Assembly: GCF_009664975.1 (NCBI RefSeq)
Contig: NZ_WJXB01000001.1
Span: forward strand, 186,001 to 250,000
Length of the DNA: 64,000 bases
Source of the DNA: Paenibacillus monticola
Lineage (GTDB): Bacteria > Bacillota > Bacilli > Paenibacillales > Paenibacillaceae
Direction of reading: 5' to 3'
The notes below the pieces were generated by a model. The model was not told the DNA's origin. It saw only the letters and a program-made list of their open reading frames with translations, and did not search any database. A program made the position numbers and the translations under genes. This document shows, piece by piece, positions 45,452 to 54,693 of the stretch (the first letter of the stretch is position 1; the number at the start of each line of letters is the position of its first letter).

Positions 45452-46597
45452 TCACGGTTTGACATATGTTAAGGGGTTCACCGGCTTGTTCTGCTTCACT
45501 ACTTGAAAATGAAGATGAGGTCCTGTGCTGCGCCCGGTATTTCCCAATAAACCGATCTTTTGCCCTTTGGCCACCTTGTCTCCGACAGAGACAACCATAC
45601 CGTTCAAATGCATGTACCATGTCTCAAGACCGTTCGGATGTTTAATAATAATATATTTGCCGCGGGCTCCCATTTGTTCTGCCGCCGTAATCTCGCCATC
45701 CATGGCTGCGTACACAGGATCTCCTATATTTCCAGCGATATCGATACCGGCATGGTAGGCTGATACGCCCTTAAAGGGATCGGAGCGGTAACCAAAATTC
45801 GAGGAGATCACCTTGGATTGGGTGGGCCAGAATACAGCCGGCTTCAATTTGGCTTTTTCCGCTAATGCCTTTTTGGCCTGGAGATTCGCCTGTACGGTAT
45901 TGGCTTTCTTTGCCTCAGTAATCGTGTTGGAGATACTGTCAACCATCTCATCAAGCAGGCTGCTGATTTCGGCAAAATCATCCTTAGTTTGATCTACTAG
46001 CTCAAAGGGATCGTTCAGATGGACAGCAACATATTCGCCGCCTACCTGAGGGGTAACTGTACTGCCTAGTGCAGCATTGATCGCTCCTAGACGGAAGCTG
46101 ACTGCGCTCAGAGATGAGAATGGAGAGGCAGGCGAAATCCCAAATGTAGCCCCAGAGGGTGCTGATGAGGTCGTCTCGTTGGATAATCCCGTTGTACCAG
46201 AGGTTGCGCCAGAGGTAGAAGCCTTACCTTTGTTAATCAGTGATTGCAGCTGTTCTTCCAGCTCACTCACACCTTTAAGCTTGCCTTTGATATTCTCAGC
46301 CTCCTCAGAGAGCTCGGTCACTTGGCTGCGTAGCTGCAGCAGTGTCTGATCCTTGTCGGCGACCTTCATTTCCATACGAAGATTGGTGAGTGTAAGCGCA
46401 GCAGCCTCTGCTTCCAGCTGAGAGATCGATTGTGAGGCATGATAGTGCATGGAGGTGACCAGACTAGAGATGGACAGTACAGCCGCGGCCGGCAGGGCTA
46501 AAGCCAGCGGTCTAGATAGCTGAAGTTGTCTGACTGGACGCCCTGCATCCTGGACGACGAGCAGCGTAATCCGGTTATGATCTGGCTGACTCTTCAT
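45452..46597 (-). CDS. M23 family metallopeptidase (LytM-type) with coiled coil
   Basis: 381 residues; AAGGAG precedes the ATG. An N-terminal transmembrane helix (about 28-48, LALALPAAAVLSISSLVTSM), a coiled coil (about 55-125), a Ser/Thr-rich region and a C-terminal M23 domain with YHAGIDIAG and GRSTGPHLHFQV (zinc histidines) are in order. It should cut peptidoglycan peptides or activate another hydrolase. Its adjacency to bactofilin mirrors known bactofilin-M23 pairs that shape cells. Confidence 0.92.
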   Translation of the reverse strand: MKSQPDHNRITLLVVQDAGRPVRQLQLSRPLALALPAAAVLSISSLVTSMHYHASQSISQLEAEAAALTLTNLRMEMKVADKDQTLLQLRSQVTELSEEAENIKGKLKGVSELEEQLQSLINKGKASTSGATSGTTGLSNETTSSAPSGATFGISPASPFSSLSAVSFRLGAINAALGSTVTPQVGGEYVAVHLNDPFELVDQTKDDFAEISSLLDEMVDSISNTITEAKKANTVQANLQAKKALAEKAKLKPAVFWPTQSKVISSNFGYRSDPFKGVSAYHAGIDIAGNIGDPVYAAMDGEITAAEQMGARGKYIIIKHPNGLETWYMHLNGMVVSVGDKVAKGQKIGLLGNTGRSTGPHLHFQVVKQNKPVNPLTYVKP

Positions 46598-46786
46598 GGC
46601 TACTCCTTCCTGCGGCTTCTGTCAGCCGCTTTGTAAGCTTAAGACCAATGTCATTTCTTCCATTACGCTCATCCGAATTGTCCTACTACTCTATGTATTC
46701 CATGTCTTTCGTGAACATGACAACGGTTTGTTTGAATAAAGAAAGAGAGTTACGGCAAAACCTGTACTAGTAGAGGGGTGACAAGT

Positions 46787-48217
46787 ATGAAGATACTCGC
46801 GATAATTCTTGGTTTTTATCTTATTCAAATTGCTGCAATTGTGCTGCTGGAGTTCCGCCGTCCGCAAAGGGCAATGGCCTGGGTGTTTATTACCCTCTGT
46901 TGTGCTCCGCTGGGGCTAGCTTTCTATTACTTCCTGGGTCGTGATTACCATCAAAGCCGCAGAATTAACCGAAGATGCATCTCACTGTTTCGTGAAATTC
47001 GCAATCATGTCTCCGGAAAAAGCTTTGCTGTGAGAAGTACAGCAGAGTGCGGGAATTCACAGTTTGAGCACAACGAGGAATTGTTGATCCTGCTCTCCAG
47101 GCTGTCAGAAAGCCCAATTACAGGCCACAACAAAAGCCGTCTACTGGCAAGTGCACGGGAAGCCTATGATTCCATGCTGGAAGCGATGGAGGGCGCTCGG
47201 GAGCATATCCATATGGAATTTTATATTTTTCGCGATGATGAGATTGGCGAGCAGTTTCAGGAGCTTCTGATCCGTAAGGCGCGTCAGGGTGTTAAGGTGC
47301 GTCTGCTATGCGATGGTCTGGGCAGTCACAAGCTGAGCAGTAGATTCATACGGACTTTAAGAAAGGCCGGAGTTGAGTTTCATTTTTTCCTGCCTCCGCT
47401 GACCTCATTGCTGGACCGTCGCTTTAATTATCGCAATCACCGTAAAATTCTGGTTGTAGATGGACTCGTTGGCTTTACTGGTGGAATGAATGTGGGTGAT
47501 GATTATCTGGGGAAGAATCCCGCAATGGGCTTCTGGCGTGATACACATCTACGTCTTGAAGGAGATTCTGTCTATTATATTCAGTATATCTTCTTGAAGG
47601 ATTGGCGACTGGTTACCAATGACGGAATGAGCCACCCCCGCCTGTTTCCGAAACATTCCTGTGAGGAGATGGAGGCAGTGCAGATTGTCGGGAGCGGACC
47701 CGATGGAGATATGGATGCTTCCCAGGAGATGTATTTTGCAGCGATGTGCTCGGCTAAACAGCGAATCTGGATTACCTCTCCCTATTTTATACCCGATCCG
47801 GCAATTTCCCGTGCGCTAAAGAGTGCTGTCCTTCGTGGAGTAGACGTAAGGATTATAATACCAGCCAAGCCTGATAACAGGCTTGTTTATTATGCCACTT
47901 TATCCTATCTGGAGAATTTGCAGGATGCAGGAGTGAAATTCTATCGCTATACCAAAGGTTTCATGCATGCCAAAGTTATGGTTGTGGATGAGCTGTTAGC
48001 CTCGGTAGGGAGTGCGAATCTGGACATGCGCAGCTTCTATTCAAACTTTGAGCTATCTGCGGTGCTGCTGAGCCCAGAGGTAATATCCGCACTGTCTTTC
48101 GGCTTTGAACAAGATCTAAAGCATAGTGAGTACATAGATCCACTTCAATTTAGGAACAGGGGGAATTTTGTCAAGTGTGTTGAGGGCTTATGTCAGCTGT
48201 TATCACCGCTATTATGA
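46787..48217 (+). CDS. cls: Cardiolipin synthase
   Basis: 476 residues from the ATG at 46787 (AGAGGGG eight bases upstream). Two N-terminal membrane helices (about 1-60) are followed by two phospholipase-D HKD motifs: NHRKILVVDGLVGFTGGMNVGD and MHAKVMVVDELLASVGSANLD. It condenses two phosphatidylglycerols to cardiolipin in the membrane. Monocistronic by appearance. Confidence 0.93.
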   Translation: MKILAIILGFYLIQIAAIVLLEFRRPQRAMAWVFITLCCAPLGLAFYYFLGRDYHQSRRINRRCISLFREIRNHVSGKSFAVRSTAECGNSQFEHNEELLILLSRLSESPITGHNKSRLLASAREAYDSMLEAMEGAREHIHMEFYIFRDDEIGEQFQELLIRKARQGVKVRLLCDGLGSHKLSSRFIRTLRKAGVEFHFFLPPLTSLLDRRFNYRNHRKILVVDGLVGFTGGMNVGDDYLGKNPAMGFWRDTHLRLEGDSVYYIQYIFLKDWRLVTNDGMSHPRLFPKHSCEEMEAVQIVGSGPDGDMDASQEMYFAAMCSAKQRIWITSPYFIPDPAISRALKSAVLRGVDVRIIIPAKPDNRLVYYATLSYLENLQDAGVKFYRYTKGFMHAKVMVVDELLASVGSANLDMRSFYSNFELSAVLLSPEVISALSFGFEQDLKHSEYIDPLQFRNRGNFVKCVEGLCQLLSPLL

Positions 48218-48385
48218 CGGGAAAAGTGATGAAATAGCATCTTATCGAAGGTTATTTACCTCTACATTCATTTTTAGGGTCCATTTATGATATAATAGAT
48301 TGTATAAAATGAAATTTACAAAAGTATGGTTCATATTTATACTAGTAGGTTTCTAAAAAAACACTGTTACTCTAGGGGGAGTTCT

Positions 48386-49294
48386 ATGACTGTAAGCCAA
48401 GAAGTCTTTGCGAATGGGGATCATCAGAAGCCGCAAAAGTCCGGTGCTTTCAAAACGGCAAAGCTAGCGCAGCGAATTATCATGATCGTATTAGGGGCAT
48501 CCATGATGTCCGTAGCGCTTGAGATATTCCTCGTTCCCAATCAACTGATTGATGGTGGAATTACCGGTATTTCTATTATGCTGTCTCACATCTTCAACAT
48601 TCCTCTCGGTATTTTGTTAACATTGCTTAACCTTCCGTTCCTCGTTATTGGTTATAAGCAAATCGGTAAGACCTTTGCCTTATCCACATTATTTGCTGTA
48701 ATCCTTATGTCCATTGGTACTCAACTGCTGCATCCTGTAATGCCAATTACTGTTGAACCGTTGCTTGCTGCTGTGTTTGGTGGTGTAATACTTGGTGTAG
48801 GCGTAGGGTTAGTTGTAAGATACGGTGGATCACTGGATGGGACGGAAATCGTAGCTATTCTAGTATCCAAAAAGCTTCCGTTCTCTGTCGGTGAAGTTGT
48901 GATGTTCTTTAACCTGTTTATTCTTTCAGGAGCAGGTTTCGTGTTTGGCTGGAATAATGCCATGTTCTCACTTATTGCGTATTACATTGCTTTTAAGATG
49001 ATTGACGTTACGCTTGAAGGTCTCGATCAATCGAAGTCGGTATGGATTATCAGCGATAAATTCCGGGATATCGGAGAAGCGCTGACAGAGCGTCTTGGAC
49101 GCGGTGTTACTTATCTGGAAGGAGAAGGCGGATTCTCCGGTGATAACAAGAAAGTAATTTTTGTAGTCATCACGCGTTTGGAAGAGGCAAAACTCAAATC
49201 TATAGTTGAGGATTGGGATTCTGATGCATTCGTCGCGATTGGTAATATTCATGATGTTAAAGGTGGACGTTTCAAGAAAAAGGCCATTCATTAG
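48386..49294 (+). CDS. YitT family membrane protein
   Basis: 302 residues from the ATG at 48386 (AGGGGGAG upstream); an open frame to 48326 has no RBS. Five hydrophobic segments of the YitT membrane domain (LGASMMSVALEIFLVPNQLIDGGITGISIML) are followed by a C-terminal DUF2179 domain (RLGRGVTYLEGEGGFSGDNKKVIFVVITR). The function is not established. Confidence 0.88.
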   Translation: MTVSQEVFANGDHQKPQKSGAFKTAKLAQRIIMIVLGASMMSVALEIFLVPNQLIDGGITGISIMLSHIFNIPLGILLTLLNLPFLVIGYKQIGKTFALSTLFAVILMSIGTQLLHPVMPITVEPLLAAVFGGVILGVGVGLVVRYGGSLDGTEIVAILVSKKLPFSVGEVVMFFNLFILSGAGFVFGWNNAMFSLIAYYIAFKMIDVTLEGLDQSKSVWIISDKFRDIGEALTERLGRGVTYLEGEGGFSGDNKKVIFVVITRLEEAKLKSIVEDWDSDAFVAIGNIHDVKGGRFKKKAIH

Positions 49295-49427
49295 CGAAGT
49301 TATTTCTGAGCTTTTATAAAAGAAGGTATATATTTACGAACGATAGAGCAATAAATACGGTGAAGGGATCTTGTTGTGCCGTATTCTCACATATAATACC
49401 TTCTGTCCATTAAGTTGGTTGCCTGAT

Positions 49428-49463
49428 AAGCCCGTAGCATGTTTCTAATGCTGCGGGCTTATT
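49428..49463 (+). terminator. Terminator after the YitT gene
   Basis: AAGCCCGTAGCAT (49428-49440) pairs with ATGCTGCGGGCTT (49448-49460), one G-U pair. Confidence 0.8.
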
Positions 49464-49492
49464 GAATGTATTGATCCCTGCCCCTGGCTGCT

Positions 49493-50377
49493 TCAAGACA
49501 GCTGCGAGATAATATCCTCCACCCGCTGCGCAGGTACTTTTTGAATAAGATCACCTTTGCTGCTAAGACGTTCTTCGATGTTCAGCAAATGGAAATCAGT
49601 CGGTGATACATTCTGTTCAACCTCCATCCACAGCAAAGGCGTGGATACCGTCGCAAGCGGTCTTGCGCGAGGGGTATAGGGAGCGGCTAAAGTCTTACCG
49701 CCATAGTGCTGCAGATAATCAAAATAGATTTTGTCGCCACGATTTTTCTTCAAGCGCTCTAGAGTAAATAGTTCAGGATGTTTCTCGGTCACGAAGCGGC
49801 CGACAAAATGACCTATTCGGCGCAAGCCGTCAAAGGTAACTCCCGGATGAATGGGTACAATAATCTGGACTCCGGTCGCACCGGAGGTCTTGGGGACGGA
49901 GTTCAGTCCAAGTGATCTCAATACGTCACCAACAATGGCGGTGGCCTCCATGATGCGCGGTTCGACTTCGCGGGAGGGGTCCAGATCAATCATCCATTCA
50001 CAGGGCAGTTCACTTCCTGCATAATGCAGCGAAGGATGAAACTCCAAGGCAGCGAGATTGCCCAGCCAGAGTAACTCGGGTAAACCTTGGAGCATAATAT
50101 AGGTAATATTGTCTTGCGTTGCCGTCTTTACAAACGGAGGGAGCGGCTCCGGGGCATTTTTCTGATAGAAGGACATTCCAGGCACGCCATGAGGATAGCG
50201 GATAACCGTGAGCAGTCGGTTCTGACAATAGCGCAGGAGGTATGGCGAGAGCGCAGCGAGCTTTTGCAAATAGATTTCTTTCGTTATGCCCATTTCCGGC
50301 CATAAGAGCTTGTCCGGGTTCGTAATGGCGATCGCTTGTCCATTCACGGTAATGGAGCCTTTAATGGCCGCTGGCAT
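49493..50377 (-). CDS. LigD-type polymerase (primase-polymerase) domain protein, NHEJ
   Basis: 294 residues; AGGAGG lies before the ATG. It is a stand-alone LigD polymerase domain: NPDKLLWPEMGITKEIYLQ, VKTATQDNITYIMLQGLPELLWL and the catalytic CEWMIDLDPS with the two Asp residues. It fills gaps with nucleotides during end joining. In B. subtilis the ligase and polymerase are one protein; here they are separate, 25 bases apart. Confidence 0.92.
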   Translation of the reverse strand: MPAAIKGSITVNGQAIAITNPDKLLWPEMGITKEIYLQKLAALSPYLLRYCQNRLLTVIRYPHGVPGMSFYQKNAPEPLPPFVKTATQDNITYIMLQGLPELLWLGNLAALEFHPSLHYAGSELPCEWMIDLDPSREVEPRIMEATAIVGDVLRSLGLNSVPKTSGATGVQIIVPIHPGVTFDGLRRIGHFVGRFVTEKHPELFTLERLKKNRGDKIYFDYLQHYGGKTLAAPYTPRARPLATVSTPLLWMEVEQNVSPTDFHLLNIEERLSSKGDLIQKVPAQRVEDIISQLS

Positions 50378-50402
50378 AATGCACTCCTCCTGTCTGTGGT
50401 GT

Positions 50403-51365
50403 TCATTGCGGAATTGCTGTGATGCGTTGCTCTAAACGGCAATCCCGGGCAGGGATATCGACCATTGCTTGAATGACAGGCTGGCGGAGGGTTCCTGATT
50501 GGTTCCATTCCAGAAAATGAATCTTGAAAACCAACTGGGGTTTGATCCAGTAAGCGCCTTTGCTCCGCTGTGGAATAGCGGCAAAAGGCATCTGTTCGCA
50601 AGCCAGGCTGATTGCTTGTACGGTCAGGCTCCGCCAATCCTCCACGGTCAGACGGCCAGCACCGGCATGCCCGATATAATGCAGCTTGCCAGCATTATCA
50701 TATAAGCCCAGCAGTAGGGCATTTACCATACCGTCACGAAAAGTAACACCTCCGGCTACCGCCGTAATATCGGAAATGATCTTACGTTTCTGCCAACGTT
50801 TGTCTTTACCACCTGGTGCATAAGTACTCATGATATCCTTGCATACTATTCCTTCTAGACCTTTACTTTGTACAGCAGCAAAAAGCTCGGTAGGATCGGA
50901 ATAGCTAGGAACAAGATGAACATGGGGATGCGGCAACAGCATCTCGCTTAGACGCTGCTGCCGCAGGGATAAAGATTGATCTAGCAGCCATAGGCCATTG
51001 CAATACAGGATATCAAATACCATATAGACAACAGGAACCTGATGCTTAGTGGCCTGAATGGCCGCCTCATTCTTCAAGCTGTCCCGTCGCATCACCTCAT
51101 GAAATGAGGGTTTGCCGTTAAGAAGTGCAATCACTTCGCCATCGAGAATGATCGAATCGGCTTTGCTGTAGGCGCGAGCATCATTAAGCTCGGGGTATTG
51201 TCCTGTCCGGCGATTTCCGCGCCGATTGACCAGTTCCGTCCCGCTGCCGTCATAAAAGGACAGCATACGCACACCATCCCATTTGATCTGGGCGATCCAC
51301 TGATTGCCCACCGGCAACTGACTAGCCAAAATAGGCTCAAAGGGGGTAACTGGCGAAAGCTTCAT
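50403..51365 (-). CDS. ATP-dependent DNA ligase (LigD ligase domain), NHEJ
   Basis: 320 residues; AGGAGG lies before the ATG. The nucleophile lysine is Lys28 (QIKWDGVRML), followed by LDGEVIAL, EGIVCKDI and KRKIISD motifs of the nucleotidyltransferase core and an OB-fold. It seals double-strand breaks held by Ku. Gap to ku is 12 bases. Confidence 0.93.
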   Translation of the reverse strand: MKLSPVTPFEPILASQLPVGNQWIAQIKWDGVRMLSFYDGSGTELVNRRGNRRTGQYPELNDARAYSKADSIILDGEVIALLNGKPSFHEVMRRDSLKNEAAIQATKHQVPVVYMVFDILYCNGLWLLDQSLSLRQQRLSEMLLPHPHVHLVPSYSDPTELFAAVQSKGLEGIVCKDIMSTYAPGGKDKRWQKRKIISDITAVAGGVTFRDGMVNALLLGLYDNAGKLHYIGHAGAGRLTVEDWRSLTVQAISLACEQMPFAAIPQRSKGAYWIKPQLVFKIHFLEWNQSGTLRQPVIQAMVDIPARDCRLEQRITAIPQ

Positions 51366-51377
51366 TAAGTGGACCTC

Positions 51378-52406
51378 CTAGGACACCGTTTCTTTGTTTT
51401 TGGCACTGCGACGTTTCGGTTTGGGAGCAATAACCGGGATCGGACCAGTGGCATTGTTAAGCTTTGCCTCCGCGGTTGGCTCCACAACAGGGTTCGCAAC
51501 GGATGGAGCAGTGCTTTTCGCATCGGAAGATGCTGCAGTTACTGCTGCTTTGGCTTTAGCCGGTTTCTTTTTGTTCGTGGCTGTTTGTGGCTTGGTGCTT
51601 GTCTTGCCGGATATTGAGGGTCCGGGCTCTGATGGGATATGCTGAACCGCCTCAATACTGGCCTGAAGGGCAGCCATCAAGTCGATCACATTATTCTCCT
51701 GCCGCGTTGGCGCAATATGGAACTCCTCACCTGCAACCTTATGTGAGATCAGATCAAGCATCCGCTGGCGGTAGTCATCGGTATATTTAGCCGCGTCAAA
51801 AGGAGTGGATAATTGGGAAATGAGCATTTTGGCCATCTGAAGCTCTTTATCATTCACTACTCCTGCTTCAGGGAGGTTAGGAACCTGTGAAGCGGGTCGA
51901 ACTTCGTCCGGATAATAGATCGTTTCGATCGCCAGACAATTCTCCAGCACGCGGATAGCCGCGAGGCTGCTTTTGGAACGAATCGAAATTTTGGCGATGC
52001 CAATTTTGCCGGTCTGCCGCATGGCCTCCATCAAGAGACGGTAGGCATTCGCTCCTGCCTGGTCGGGAGCCAAGTAATATGTTTTTTGAAAATAAATGGG
52101 GTCGATCTCCGTTAAATCTACAAAATCAAGAATCGAAATACTCTTGCTGCTCTCTTCCGTAAGCTGGTCCAGCTCGGCTTTGTCGAATAACACAAACTTG
52201 CCCTTCTCATACTCATAGCCCTTGCCGATTTCTTCCCAAGCCACTTCCTTGTCACAGACTGGACACTTACGCACATAGGACAGCGGACTCCCACATTCCT
52301 TATGAATGTATCGCAACGAAATATCTTTATCCTCCGTAGCGGAGAACATTTTGACCGGAACATGTACGAGCCCGAAGCTGATAGCCCCTTTCCAAACGGT
52401 ATGCAT
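51378..52406 (-). CDS. ku: Ku protein, NHEJ
   Basis: 342 residues; GGAGGAGAT precedes the ATG. The bacterial Ku beta-barrel (about 1-255) begins MHTVWKGAISFGLVHVPVKMFSATEDKDISLRYIHKECG and has the two-cysteine segment CGSPLSYVRKCPVCDKEVAW. The C-terminal tail (about 265-342) is rich in Lys, Ala and Pro, longer than typical bacterial Ku, and may bind DNA. It binds broken ends as a homodimer and recruits the ligase and polymerase encoded downstream. Confidence 0.95.
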   Translation of the reverse strand: MHTVWKGAISFGLVHVPVKMFSATEDKDISLRYIHKECGSPLSYVRKCPVCDKEVAWEEIGKGYEYEKGKFVLFDKAELDQLTEESSKSISILDFVDLTEIDPIYFQKTYYLAPDQAGANAYRLLMEAMRQTGKIGIAKISIRSKSSLAAIRVLENCLAIETIYYPDEVRPASQVPNLPEAGVVNDKELQMAKMLISQLSTPFDAAKYTDDYRQRMLDLISHKVAGEEFHIAPTRQENNVIDLMAALQASIEAVQHIPSEPGPSISGKTSTKPQTATNKKKPAKAKAAVTAASSDAKSTAPSVANPVVEPTAEAKLNNATGPIPVIAPKPKRRSAKNKETVS

Positions 52407-52564
52407 GAGATCTCCTCCAGATTATAAGAATGGCTACTATGGCTTAGTATGAGGTGGAGAACGTTTTTCTAGCCTGATGCATTTTTTGAGAAGCATGGGA
52501 AAAAATAAACTTGGGCGTATAAGCTAAGTACCCATACTAATTGGGCAAGCAACGGAGGGATAAC

Positions 52565-52744
52565 ATGGAACAACGGTTGAACATTTGGAGCGATGTGTTG
52601 AAGGAACAGAATATTCCTGCTGAAGTTGTAGATTGGGAGAGCATCATAGCTGTCCCGGAGGACGAAGTAGATGCCGATTCAGAAAAACTAGATGCGGAAG
52701 ATACCATAGGGGAGCCGCCATATATGGAGGAGGTGCAGGAATGA
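52565..52744 (+). CDS. Small acidic protein, unknown, translationally coupled to sspH
   Basis: 59 residues from the ATG at 52565 (ACGGAGGGA upstream). It is strongly acidic (PEDEVDADSEKLDAEDTIGEPPYMEEVQE) with a short N-terminal helix (LNIWSDVLKEQNIPAEVVDWESIIAV). Its TGA overlaps the sspH ATG (ATGA), so the two products are probably made together. No family recognised; a spore role is inference. Confidence 0.6.
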   Translation: MEQRLNIWSDVLKEQNIPAEVVDWESIIAVPEDEVDADSEKLDAEDTIGEPPYMEEVQE

Positions 52745-52926
52745 ATATACAGCGGGCACAGGATATTTATGCATCCAAAGAGATGATATCTGTTCATTTG
52801 GACGGGAAACCGGTCTGGATTGAGCATGTGGATGTGGACAATGGAATGGCAACGGTACAGTTGGGCTCCAGCCCGACTAATACGCATACAGTTGGCGTAG
52901 AACGGCTGGAGGAGCAGGGGCACTAA
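52741..52926 (+). CDS. sspH: Small acid-soluble spore protein H family
   Basis: 61 residues; GGAGGAGGTG lies before the ATG, inside the previous gene. MNIQRAQDIYASKEMISVHLDGKPVWIEHVDVDNGMATVQ matches the SspH family (MNIQRAKEI...PVWIQHVD). SspH is a minor spore core protein made late in the forespore. It supports a spore-former origin. Confidence 0.88.
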   Translation: MNIQRAQDIYASKEMISVHLDGKPVWIEHVDVDNGMATVQLGSSPTNTHTVGVERLEEQGH

Positions 52927-53090
52927 TAGGAAATGTGTATTGACGTTGATCCTACTCAAAAATAACAAGGGTTGGCACAAGTAGCCATTTCATGGCTTTT
53001 GGGTCAGCCCTAGTTTGCTATACGGCACCTACTTGTGAAACAAAGGTTGACGGTGTCAGATATAAACCCATACCATTAAAGAAACTAGGA

Positions 53091-54104
53091 ATGAAAAGAG
53101 ATGATGGTGTGCGGCCCCTATTGCTCGGCGTATGCGCTGCGCTGTTCTTTGCAGTATCTTTTGTGCTTAATCGACGGATGGAGTTATCCGGTGGAAGCTG
53201 GGCCTGGAGCGCCTCACTGCGCTATTTATTCACATTACCCTTCCTGATGGCTATCGTAGCCGGACGGCGCAGGCTGAAGCCCCTGCTGTTGGTTATGGCA
53301 GAACGTCCGGCTACCTGGTTGTTATGGGGGACAGTAGGTTTTGGTTTATTCTATGCACCGCTGTGTTATGCTGCGGCCTATGCTCCAGGCTGGCTGACAG
53401 CAGGAACATGGCAGATCACCATTATCTCTGGGTCCTTGCTTGCTCCCTTGTTCGGACAATGGATGACTGGGCCGAAGGGTCCAATTTACATACGTGGTAG
53501 AATTCCTATTCGCGGGTTAGGGATGTCCTTGATTATTCTAGCCGGAGTGGCACTACTTCAAATAGAACATGCACAGCATCTGGCAATGACTCAGATTCTA
53601 CTGGGTGTCCTGCCTGTATTGGTGGCGTCCATGGCCTATCCGCTCGGAAACCGTAAAATGATGGAACTCTGCGGAGACCGACTGGATGTCTTTCAGCGTA
53701 TCCTTGGCATGACCTTAGCCAGTCTTCCGTTCTGGCTCCTGCTTGGGATTTACGGTCTTGCTGATGTGGGTCTGCCTTCCCCCGGTCAGGTGGGTCAGTC
53801 CGTTATAGTCGCCATATCCTCGGGAGTAATAGCAACTGTCCTGTTTTTTCGTGCCACCGATATGGTCCGCGGCAGCATGAGCGGCTTGGCGGCAGTGGAA
53901 GCCACCCAATCGCTGGAGGTTCTATTTGCATTAGTAGGGGAGATGTTGATTCTATCTTCATCAGGTCCTTCCTTATTGTCATGGGCAGGAATTGCCGTGA
54001 TTATTCTAGGAATGATCCTGCATAGTCTATTTTCTCAACGTTCAGGAACGACAGCATCTACTGGACCGAGAATGAAGAGCAGGATATCTCCTCCTTCAGC
54101 TTGA
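53091..54104 (+). CDS. Multidrug resistance efflux / DMT-type transporter
   Basis: 337 residues from the ATG at 53091; the frame is open upstream to 52992 and the RBS is weak, so the start is uncertain. About ten hydrophobic segments (LLLGVCAALFFAVSFVLNRRME, ITIISGSLLAPLFGQWM, SVIVAISSGVIATVLFFRATDMVRGSMSGLAAVEATQSLEVLFALVGE) define the drug/metabolite transporter superfamily, EmrE-like ten-helix group. Substrate unknown. Confidence 0.82.
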   Translation: MKRDDGVRPLLLGVCAALFFAVSFVLNRRMELSGGSWAWSASLRYLFTLPFLMAIVAGRRRLKPLLLVMAERPATWLLWGTVGFGLFYAPLCYAAAYAPGWLTAGTWQITIISGSLLAPLFGQWMTGPKGPIYIRGRIPIRGLGMSLIILAGVALLQIEHAQHLAMTQILLGVLPVLVASMAYPLGNRKMMELCGDRLDVFQRILGMTLASLPFWLLLGIYGLADVGLPSPGQVGQSVIVAISSGVIATVLFFRATDMVRGSMSGLAAVEATQSLEVLFALVGEMLILSSSGPSLLSWAGIAVIILGMILHSLFSQRSGTTASTGPRMKSRISPPSA

Positions 54105-54202
54105 ATTACTGAATAGTGACAGTTGTTGCGGTGAGGGATTCATACCGATATAATTAAATGTATTATAATTTTGCAGGCATTTTGTTTAAAAGGTGGTAGT
54201 TG

Positions 54203-54688
54203 GTGTTGGACAATAACGTCGAAACGGTTTTCACTTACCGATCATACAGTCCGCAGGATACCGAACAGCTTGCGGCTGCGATTGCGGCTGTATCCACAGC
54301 AGGTTTGGTGATTGGTTTGGACGGTGATCTGGGAGCAGGGAAAACGGCATTCTCACAAAGTTTTGCCCGCCATTTGGGGGTTGAGGGTATCGTTAGCAGT
54401 CCTACATTTACAATTATAAAAGAGTATAAAGGCCGTCTGCCGCTATACCATATGGATGTTTACCGGATATCCTTTCAGGAAGCGGATGAGCTTGGACTAG
54501 ATGAGTATTTCTATGGACAGGGTGTTTGTCTGGTGGAATGGAGCAGTATTATACAAGAGTTGATGCCGCCGCGGCATATGCACATACACATGGAAACGAC
54601 CGGACTGGATGAACGAATCATTACGGTAACCGGAATCGGCGAGCCTTATGGCGAACTTTGCCGTGACTTAAGCCAGAAGTGGGGTTAA
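54203..54688 (+). CDS. tsaE: tRNA threonylcarbamoyladenosine biosynthesis ATPase TsaE
   Basis: 161 residues from GTG 54203 (AGGTGG six bases upstream); TTG 54206 is an alternative. The P-loop GDLGAGKTAFSQ and the LPLYHMDVYRI segment are typical. TsaE works with TsaB and TsaD to transfer threonylcarbamoyl to A37 of ANN-decoding tRNAs. First gene of the operon tsaE-tsaB-rimI-tsaD. Confidence 0.93.
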   Translation: MLDNNVETVFTYRSYSPQDTEQLAAAIAAVSTAGLVIGLDGDLGAGKTAFSQSFARHLGVEGIVSSPTFTIIKEYKGRLPLYHMDVYRISFQEADELGLDEYFYGQGVCLVEWSSIIQELMPPRHMHIHMETTGLDERIITVTGIGEPYGELCRDLSQKWG

Positions 54689-54693
54689 GAAAG

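Noticed and set aside
52517-52539. Sigma-G-like promoter before the small acidic ORF and sspH (GTATA and CATACTA)
   Set aside because: CATACTA fits a sigma-G -10 but the GTATA is only 11 bases away, too close for a -35; no other -35 at the right distance.
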